DNA of 64,000 nt. It comes from Nioella sp965215655. Its GTDB lineage: Bacteria; Pseudomonadota; Alphaproteobacteria; Rhodobacterales; Rhodobacteraceae. The notes beneath the pieces were generated by a model, which did not search any database, was not told where the DNA came from, and saw only the letters and a program-made list of their open reading frames with translations. Shown here one piece after another: positions 58,185 to 64,000 of the stretch. Every line of letters starts with the position of its first letter. Positions within the stretch are counted from its first letter, which is position 1. The translations under genes and the position numbers were made by a program. The stretch covers positions 3,348,001 through 3,412,000 of the forward strand of contig NZ_OZ244111.1 in assembly GCF_965215655.1 (NCBI RefSeq). Reading direction: 5' to 3'.

Positions 58185-59402
58185 ATGACAGATGCCAAAG
58201 GGATCAATCCCGCTCAGTTGAACGTGGCAATCTTCGCGGGCTGCATGGTCGCGTTTCTCAGCTTCGGCTTTGCCGCGACCTTCGGCGTATTCCTCGCCCC
58301 GATGTCTGCTGATCTGGGGTGGGGGCGCGAGGTGTTCTCGCTTTCCGTTGCCATTCAGGCTTTGGCCTGGGGCTTTGCGCAACCTGTGGCGGGCGCCTTC
58401 GCCGACCGCTTTGGAACCGCGCGGGTTCTGGCCTTCGGGGCGGTCTTTGCCGGGATGGGTTTTGCCCTGCGGGGTGTGGTGACCGACCCGGTGCTGTTCG
58501 TTTTGACCGGGGTTCTTGTGGGGATCGGAACCGGGGCAGCCTCGTTTCCCATTGTTATCGGGGCGCTTGGCAAGATCGTGACACCAGAGCGGCGCAGCTT
58601 CATCCTTGGGCTTGGAACCGCGGCAGCCTCGCTTGGCATGTTCGTCGCCGCGCCTGCCGCAACCACGATGATCGGCGGAATCGGCTGGCAGACGGCGCTG
58701 ATCGTGATCGGGGCCAGTTTCGCCCTGATCCTGCCTTTTCTCCTCTTCATCGCCCGCGTCTCGAAGCCGACGGCATCAGGGTCAAGCGCCAGCGATTTCG
58801 GCCACGCACTTGGAACGGCATTCCGTGACCGCAGCTACCTTTGCCTGTTCTTCGGCTTCTTCGTCTGCGGGTTTCACGTAGCCTTCATCCAGACCCATTT
58901 GCCCGCCTATGTCGTGGATTCAGGGCTGGCGCTTTGGGTCGGGGGCTGGTCGCTGGCCTTCATCGGGTTGTTCAACATCGCGGGATCGTTCCTGTCGGGC
59001 TGGTCGGGGCAGGTCTATTCCAAGAAGAAGGTTCTCAGCGGCATCTATTTCACCCGCGCAGTGGTGATCACCTGCTTCATCCTGATCCCGCTGTCGGAAA
59101 CAAGCGTGCTGGTGTTCTCCGCCCTCATGGGGCTCTTGTGGCTGTCCACCGTTCCGCTAACCATGGGGTTGGTGGCACAAACGCAAGGGATGCGGTTCTT
59201 TTCAACGCTGGCGGGTCTTGTCTTTCTCAGCCACCAGACCGGCAGCTTTATCGGTGCCTGGCTTGGCGGGCGCATCTATGACCTGACTCAGGACTACACG
59301 CCGATGTGGTGGGCGGCGGTTGCGCTCGGCTTATTGGCGGCGCTTATTCACATGCCGATCAGGGAAGCGCCGGGGCCGCTTGCGCTGGCGGAACAACGCT
59401 GA
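58185..59402 (+). CDS. MFS transporter
   Basis: A 405-residue major facilitator with about twelve membrane segments. The loop 2-3 motif appears as VAGAFADRFGTARVLAFG (about residues 68-85), and the second half begins near FRDRSYLCLFFGFFVCGF (~213). It resembles the MCT/oxalate-formate antiporter-like group. A strong ribosome site, GAAGGAGG, lies 6-8 bases before ATG 58185. It appears to be a single-gene unit; the substrate cannot be read from sequence. Its end faces the converging ccoS gene. Confidence 0.88.
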   Translation: MTDAKGINPAQLNVAIFAGCMVAFLSFGFAATFGVFLAPMSADLGWGREVFSLSVAIQALAWGFAQPVAGAFADRFGTARVLAFGAVFAGMGFALRGVVTDPVLFVLTGVLVGIGTGAASFPIVIGALGKIVTPERRSFILGLGTAAASLGMFVAAPAATTMIGGIGWQTALIVIGASFALILPFLLFIARVSKPTASGSSASDFGHALGTAFRDRSYLCLFFGFFVCGFHVAFIQTHLPAYVVDSGLALWVGGWSLAFIGLFNIAGSFLSGWSGQVYSKKKVLSGIYFTRAVVITCFILIPLSETSVLVFSALMGLLWLSTVPLTMGLVAQTQGMRFFSTLAGLVFLSHQTGSFIGAWLGGRIYDLTQDYTPMWWAAVALGLLAALIHMPIREAPGPLALAEQR

Positions 59403-59406
59403 TTGG

Positions 59407-59565
59407 TCAGCTCTTCGGTTTGTCGTCGTAATCACCGCTGAGAATGCGGTTGGCATCGCCCTCGGGGTCGTCGAACTGCCCCCGCTTCAACAACCAGAAA
59501 AACCCGACCAGCCCAAGCGCGCCCAGAAACAGGGACACGGGGATCAGTATGACGAGAACATCCAT
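59407..59565 (-). CDS. ccoS: cbb3-type cytochrome oxidase assembly protein CcoS
   Basis: A 52-residue protein: one membrane segment (LVILIPVSLFLGALGLVGFF, residues ~4-23) then the CcoS hallmark LLKRGQFDDPEGDANRIL. It is needed to insert heme and copper cofactors into cbb3 oxidase. It lies 18 bases after ccoI as the last gene of ccoGHIS. It is easily missed because of its size. Confidence 0.93.
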   Translation of the reverse strand: MDVLVILIPVSLFLGALGLVGFFWLLKRGQFDDPEGDANRILSGDYDDKPKS

Positions 59566-59583
59566 CGGGGGCCTTCTTTCGGA

Positions 59584-61770
59584 TCAGCGCAAGCGCAACG
59601 CGTTGAGAGACACGGTAATCGAGCTGGTCGACATCGCCAAGGCCGCCATCAGGGGCGTGGCGAATCCTGCAATGGCGAAGGGCACGGCGATGATGTTGTA
59701 GACCGTGGCGATCGAGAAGTTTTCGCGGATGCGCGCGCGGGCCTTGACCGAGGTTTCGAACGCATCGGCAATCGGCGCCAGATCCTTGCCAAGCAGAACC
59801 ATGTCAGAGGCCACACGGGCCGCATCCAGAGCCGAGGCCGGAGAAATCGAGACATGCGCCGCGGTCAGGGCCGCCGTGTCGTTCAGCCCGTCGCCGACCA
59901 TCAGCACCTTCGCTCCGCCGGAGGCCAGTTCCGCCACGCGGGCGGCTTTCTGATCTGGCAGCGCTTCGGCCATGACCTCGTCGATACCGATGTCTGCCGC
60001 GAAGCGTTCCACCGCGCCCCTGGCGTCGCCTGAAATCAGGATCACGCGCAGACCGTTCGCCCGCAGCCCTTCAACGGCCTCTTTCGCACCGGGGCGCATG
60101 GAATCCGTGAAGGTGATGGGCACAGGAGGCTCATCCTCGATCTGAAGGAACGTTGCTGTCATGTCGGGCGCTTCGGCCCCCACCCATGTGGCGCGGCCAA
60201 GGCGGACGGTCTTGCCATTCCAGCGGCCCTCGACGCCATAGCCCGGCACTTCACGCACGTCGCTCAGTGTCTCTGGCAAACGGCCCAGGTCACGCAGACC
60301 GCGGGCCAGCGCTTCGGCCAGCGGGTGTCCCGAAACCGTTGCAAGAGCCAAGGCAACGCCCTGCACATTTGCGGGCAGATCGGACAGTCCCACCGGATGC
60401 GGCGCGCCCATGGTCAGGGTACCGGTCTTGTCGAAGACCACCGTATCGACCTCGGCAAGCCGCTCCATCGCGGTGCCGTCCTTGATCAGCATCCCCTTGC
60501 GGAACAGGCGGCCAGAGGCGGCGGTGGTCACCGCAGGCACGGCAAGGCCAAGCGCACAAGGGCAGGTGATGATCAGAACCGCCGCGGCGATGTTCAGCGA
60601 CACGCGCAGGTCGAAGGTGTAGAGATACCAGCCGATGGCCGCCAACGCCGAGAGGATATGGACGCCGGGCGCATAAAGCTTCGCCGCCTGATCGGCGAGC
60701 GAGGTGTAGTTGTTGCGCCCCGATTCCGCGATGGCGACCAGGTCGGCGATACGGTGAAGCGCGGTGTCCTCGCCTGCTGCTGTGACCTCAACGGTCAATG
60801 GCCCGGTCAGGTTGACCTCGCCCGCAGACACGGCGGTTCCGGGGCCAGCAAAGGCTGGCAGGCTTTCACCGGTCATCAGAGCGCGGTCGATCTCTGACGT
60901 GCCGTCGCGCACCACGCCATCCACCGGCACGCGACCACCGGGTTTGACCAGAACGGTGTCGCCCACGACGAGTTCCGCAACACCCACCGTCTCGGTTTCC
61001 CCTTCCGCCGACAGCCGTAGCGCGCGGGGCACTTCCATCGCGGCCAGTTCCTGCGCGGCAGAGCGGGCAGAAGCGCGGGTGCGATAGTCGAGATACCGGC
61101 CCGCGAGTAGGAAAAAGGTCAGCGAGATCGCGGCGTCAAAATAGGCGTGTTCGCCGGAATGAATGGTCTCATAGAGGGATGTCCCCACGGCCAGCAGGAT
61201 CGCCAGCGTGATCGGCACATCCATGTTGAGCCGCCCGTTCTTCAGCGCAGACCACGCGTTTACGTAGAAGGGCTTGCCGGTGAACACGATCGCGGGCAGC
61301 ACGATGAAGGCCGAGATCCAGTGCATCATGTCGCGGGTCACGCCCTCGGCCCCGGACCAGACGGCGACCGACAGAAGCATCACGTTCATCATCGCAAAGC
61401 CCGCCACGGCCAGCCGCATCAGCAGGTCCTTGCTGGCCCGGTCGGCCTCGGTCGTGGCCAGCACGCCGGGGTCAAGCTCATGCGCCTCATACCCCGCGCG
61501 GTCCAGCACCCGCACGAGATCCTCTGCCGTCACGTCTGCTTCGGCCTCGACCATCGCACGTTTGAGCGTCAGGTTGACCCGAGCGGAATGCACGCCGGGC
61601 GCGTTGGACAGCGCCTTTTCCACCGTCGAGATACAGGCCGCGCAATGGATGCCCGGCAGCGACAGCATCAGCCGCGCGTCCTGCGGCACCTCCGCCAGCG
61701 CCTCTGCCGCCGGAGTGACGGAACAGGCGGGGCAAACGGCAGGGCTTGGATGCTCGAACGTGGCAGTCAT
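59584..61770 (-). CDS. ccoI: copper-transporting P-type ATPase of the cbb3 oxidase (CcoI/FixI)
   Basis: A 728-residue P1B ATPase. The N terminus has a CPAC pair at residues 13-16 and a heavy-metal domain with GIHCAACIS (Cys43 and Cys46). The core shows ITCPCALGLA (metal-binding CPC), phosphorylation motif FDKTGTLTMG, SGHPLAEAL (HP motif) and VGDGLNDTAALTAA. It has about eight membrane helices and exports Cu(I) for assembly of the cbb3 oxidase. It lies 7 bases after ccoH and before ccoS. Confidence 0.94.
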   Translation of the reverse strand: MTATFEHPSPAVCPACSVTPAAEALAEVPQDARLMLSLPGIHCAACISTVEKALSNAPGVHSARVNLTLKRAMVEAEADVTAEDLVRVLDRAGYEAHELDPGVLATTEADRASKDLLMRLAVAGFAMMNVMLLSVAVWSGAEGVTRDMMHWISAFIVLPAIVFTGKPFYVNAWSALKNGRLNMDVPITLAILLAVGTSLYETIHSGEHAYFDAAISLTFFLLAGRYLDYRTRASARSAAQELAAMEVPRALRLSAEGETETVGVAELVVGDTVLVKPGGRVPVDGVVRDGTSEIDRALMTGESLPAFAGPGTAVSAGEVNLTGPLTVEVTAAGEDTALHRIADLVAIAESGRNNYTSLADQAAKLYAPGVHILSALAAIGWYLYTFDLRVSLNIAAAVLIITCPCALGLAVPAVTTAASGRLFRKGMLIKDGTAMERLAEVDTVVFDKTGTLTMGAPHPVGLSDLPANVQGVALALATVSGHPLAEALARGLRDLGRLPETLSDVREVPGYGVEGRWNGKTVRLGRATWVGAEAPDMTATFLQIEDEPPVPITFTDSMRPGAKEAVEGLRANGLRVILISGDARGAVERFAADIGIDEVMAEALPDQKAARVAELASGGAKVLMVGDGLNDTAALTAAHVSISPASALDAARVASDMVLLGKDLAPIADAFETSVKARARIRENFSIATVYNIIAVPFAIAGFATPLMAALAMSTSSITVSLNALRLR

Positions 61771-61777
61771 GGCAGGT

Positions 61778-62263
61778 CTATCCCCGCACGGTGAAGGTGA
61801 TGTTGTGGCGGTAATCGGTGCCGTCGCGGGCGGTGCCGGTCAGGCGCAGACGCCAGCGGCCCTCGGACACCTCAACCGGTGCGGTAAAGGCCCCGGCGTT
61901 GCGGGTCAGCTCCAGCAGTTGATCTTCCTCGCGGTTGGTGGGGCGGGTCAGAAGCGCCTCGAATTCCGCCGGCGCAACGGGCTGGCCACTGTCATCGACC
62001 AGATGCAGGGTCAGCACACCGGACTCGGCATCAACCTCGACCGAGGCATTCCAGCCAAGCGCCTCCTGTGCATCGCGCCTCAGATTGAAATCCTGACTGT
62101 CCGCGTAGGAAGACGACACCTCCAGCCCCGGAAATGTACTGACTGCATTAAATGCCATGAACAGGTTCACACCGATGATGATGCCGAATCCGGCAATGAA
62201 GATCATCAGAACCTTGCGGCCGGTCAGTTCCCGCCCCCCCGATGGTTGGTCTGCATTGCTCAT
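61778..62263 (-). CDS. ccoH: cbb3 oxidase assembly protein CcoH/FixH
   Basis: A 161-residue FixH-family protein: one N-terminal membrane helix (residues ~14-36, VLMIFIAGFGIIIGVNLFMA) followed by NAVSTFPGLEVSSSYADSQDFN and a periplasmic domain (GWRWRLRLTG-like GRWRLRLTGTARDGTDYRHN). FixH is required for stable cbb3 oxidase assembly. ATG 62263 lies 1 base after the ccoG stop; a longer in-frame reading overlapping ccoG is not needed. Confidence 0.92.
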   Translation of the reverse strand: MSNADQPSGGRELTGRKVLMIFIAGFGIIIGVNLFMAFNAVSTFPGLEVSSSYADSQDFNLRRDAQEALGWNASVEVDAESGVLTLHLVDDSGQPVAPAEFEALLTRPTNREEDQLLELTRNAGAFTAPVEVSEGRWRLRLTGTARDGTDYRHNITFTVRG

Positions 62264-62264
62264 G

Positions 62265-63692
62265 TCAGTTCTCCCGTCCGTTGAATACGGTGTCCTCAAA
62301 GGTCCGTGTGCCGCTGCTCTGGTCTTCCACCCAAAGGCGGAAATCGGTGCGGTCCTGGCTTGCTGCCGGATCGCCCGGGCGTGCCAGGACATAGACCCGC
62401 TGCAACTGGGTGGTGTCGGCGGGCACAGTCACGGTCAGGAGATCGGTGCCCTCCAGTTCCACCCGCAGGATCTCGTCCGAGGTCAGCGAGATGTGGAAGT
62501 CCGTCGCATCGTGCTGCATGTTTCTGATCCGCACGTCATATGTGTTGCGGATGGTGCCATCAGACAGCGTCACATAGGTCGGATTGCGCACCGGCGACAC
62601 GGTGATGTCGATGTCGGACCGAATGAACAGCATCACGGTCAGGCCGATGCCGATTGCGGACCACAGCACGGTGTAGATGATCGTGCGCAGACGGAAGATG
62701 TGCTGCCAGACCGGTTTCTTTGCATTACCGGCTCGCTCATTCGCCTCGTCCGTCAGGGCCATGTAGTCGATCAGGCCGCGTGGCTTGCCGATCTTGGCCA
62801 TGATGTCGTCGCAGGCGTCGATACACAGCGCGCAGGTGATGCATTCCAGTTGCTGACCATCGCGGATGTCGATGCCCACAGGGCAGACATTGACGCAGGC
62901 CATACAGTCGATGCAGTCGCCAAGCTGGTCGGCATCCGCGCCCTTGCGGTGCTTGCCGCGCGGTTCGCCCCGCCATTCACGATAGGCGACAGTCAGCGAG
63001 TCTTCATCCATCATCGCTGCCTGAATCCGCGGCCAGGGGCACATGTAGATGCAGACCTGTTCGCGCATGAAACCGCCGAACACGAAAGTGGTGAATGTCA
63101 GGATGCCGATTGTGACATAGGCCACGTAGGGTGCCTGCAAGGTGACCAGATCAACCAGCAGGGTCGGCGCATCGGTGAAGTAGAACACCCAGGCCCCGCC
63201 GGTTGCCACGGCGATCACGAACCAACTGATGTACTTGAACACCCGGAGGCGGATCTTCCTGCCGTCCCACTTGGCTTTCCACAGGCGCAGGCGCGCGTTG
63301 CGGTCGCCTTCGATCCAGCGTTCCACCGTATAGAAAAGGTCCGTCCAGACGGTTTGCGGGCAGGCATAGCCGCACCAGACCCGCCCAAGCGCCGAGGTAA
63401 ACAGGAACAGGCCAAGGCCTGCCATGATCAGAAGGCCCGCGACGAAGTAAAACTCATGCGGCCAGATTTCGATCCAGAAGAAGAAGAAGCGGCGGTTGGC
63501 TAGGTCCAGCAGCACCGCCTGATCGGGCAGCGAGGGGCCACGGTCCCACCGGATCCAGGGCGTCAGGTAATAGATGCCCAGGGTCACAATCATGATGATC
63601 CACTTGAGGTTCCGGAAATTGCCACTCACGCGCTTGGGAAAGACAGGTTCACGGGCGGCATAGAGCTTTTTCGGTTGTTCTGTGGAACTCAT
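62265..63692 (-). CDS. ccoG: cytochrome c oxidase accessory protein CcoG/FixG (Cu reductase)
   Basis: A 475-residue membrane ferredoxin: four to five membrane helices (first near residues 28-48), WCGYACPQTVWTDLF (~107) with a conserved cysteine, then two [4Fe-4S] clusters in CIDCMACVNVCPVGIDI (~260) and CITCALCIDACDDI (~284), and a C-terminal periplasmic domain. CcoG reduces Cu(II) for transfer to cbb3 oxidase. It is the first gene of ccoGHIS; an FNR-type box lies 73-86 bases upstream. The ccoNOQP genes are not seen within the window. Confidence 0.94.
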   Translation of the reverse strand: MSSTEQPKKLYAAREPVFPKRVSGNFRNLKWIIMIVTLGIYYLTPWIRWDRGPSLPDQAVLLDLANRRFFFFWIEIWPHEFYFVAGLLIMAGLGLFLFTSALGRVWCGYACPQTVWTDLFYTVERWIEGDRNARLRLWKAKWDGRKIRLRVFKYISWFVIAVATGGAWVFYFTDAPTLLVDLVTLQAPYVAYVTIGILTFTTFVFGGFMREQVCIYMCPWPRIQAAMMDEDSLTVAYREWRGEPRGKHRKGADADQLGDCIDCMACVNVCPVGIDIRDGQQLECITCALCIDACDDIMAKIGKPRGLIDYMALTDEANERAGNAKKPVWQHIFRLRTIIYTVLWSAIGIGLTVMLFIRSDIDITVSPVRNPTYVTLSDGTIRNTYDVRIRNMQHDATDFHISLTSDEILRVELEGTDLLTVTVPADTTQLQRVYVLARPGDPAASQDRTDFRLWVEDQSSGTRTFEDTVFNGREN

Positions 63693-64000
63693 GACTGAGT
63701 CGTCCCCTTACGTGCAGATTGCCTTGGCTTGTCTGGTGTTTAGGCGCGGGGGCAGTTGCGAACTTTGACGTGGATCAAGAATCGCCGCTGCACTGCAAAA
63801 AAGATGAGTTGCCGGAATAGGTTTTGCAGCCTGATGCGACAATATCCCCGCCTGAAGCGAACCAACCGGCCTTGGGGCAAGGTCGGCATATGACCAGCGC
63901 TCTGGGGTCGGATCTGCGGATGGGTCAGCCCACGCAGGATTGCTGTGACCTGCACAAGGGAGACTGCGTCATGACAGGTGCCGCGCGGGACAAGGTAGGT
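63693..64000. other. right-edge region with no confident gene
   Basis: These 308 bases hold the ccoG promoter region. From 63890 a plus-strand frame stays open to the edge (37 codons, Cys-rich), and an internal ATG at 63971 follows AGGGAGA, so a rightward gene may begin here. A leftward frame is also open from the edge to 63740. Neither shows a recognisable motif. Confidence 0.4.
63765..63778 (-). promoter_or_regulatory. FNR/FnrL-type binding box upstream of ccoG
   Basis: TTGACGTGGATCAA matches the FNR consensus TTGAT-N4-ATCAA at nine of ten positions. It lies 73-86 bases upstream of the ccoG start, suited to activation of ccoGHIS under low oxygen, as known for FnrL and FixK in related bacteria. 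Confidence 0.8.

Overview
The window is GC-rich alphaproteobacterial chromosome, most like the Rhodobacteraceae (Roseobacter group). The evidence is gene content: a SoeABC-type molybdoenzyme, ccoGHIS with an FNR-type box, DctPQM TRAP genes with DctBD, an xyl ABC system with a ROK repressor, a bacterial ALDH16, an elongator tRNA-Met, and hemC, hemE and hemF. No rRNA, CRISPR array, insertion sequence, integrase or phage gene was seen.

Layout. 1-5748: the 3' end of an RpiR/SIS regulator, then a leftward molybdopterin oxidoreductase operon (soeA, an alpha/beta hydrolase, soeB, soeC). 5905-10577: a CapA-family lipoprotein, then deoC and a two-domain ALDH16, which together would take deoxyribose-5-phosphate to glyceraldehyde-3-phosphate and acetate. 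10708-10765: first copy of a 58-bp GTGTAC-rich repeat. 10808-15395 (leftward): succinate-semialdehyde dehydrogenase, GAPDH, 2-keto-3-deoxygalactonate kinase and a GlxA-type AraC regulator. 15507-19970 (rightward): a GntR regulator, DapA-family lyase, aldehyde dehydrogenase and FAD amine/amino-acid oxidase. 19980-25663: a TetR regulator and cupin protein sharing a palindromic operator, an EamA transporter, and a pair for N-methyl compounds (MttB-family methyltransferase and StcD-like flavoprotein).

25774-37026 is a xylose regulon: xylF-xylH-ATPase leftward, a divergent ROK repressor coupled to a periplasmic CRTAC1/ASPIC-UnbV protein, and a leftward xylB-xylA-galM operon coupled to a di-heme peroxidase. 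Three similar AT-rich sites mark xylF, the ROK gene and xylB. 37134-37191: the second 58-bp repeat. 37259-44750: dctM, dctQ, dctP, an M20 amidohydrolase, dctD and dctB. This DctD lacks the GAFTGA loop that contacts sigma-54. 44817-48028: a tightly coupled four-gene operon of unknown role built around a VAO-type FAD oxidase, with a divergent RpiR regulator.

49185-56299: tRNA-Met, a D-2-hydroxyacid dehydrogenase, hemC and hemE (divergent), an AT-richer orphan membrane protein, an SDR, a small hypothetical and hemF. 56524-59402: a DD-carboxypeptidase with a C-terminal SPOR-like region, and an MFS transporter. 59407-63692: leftward ccoG-ccoH-ccoI-ccoS, the maturation operon of cbb3 oxidase, with an FNR-type box upstream at 63765-63778. 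The last 300 bases hold no confident gene.

The best candidates for undescribed biology are the FAD-oxidase operon at 44817-48028, the CRTAC1 and peroxidase genes coupled to the two xylose operons, the GAFTGA-less DctD with its palindromic site, and the repeated GTGTAC element. All functions are inferred from reading the sequence; no database search was run.
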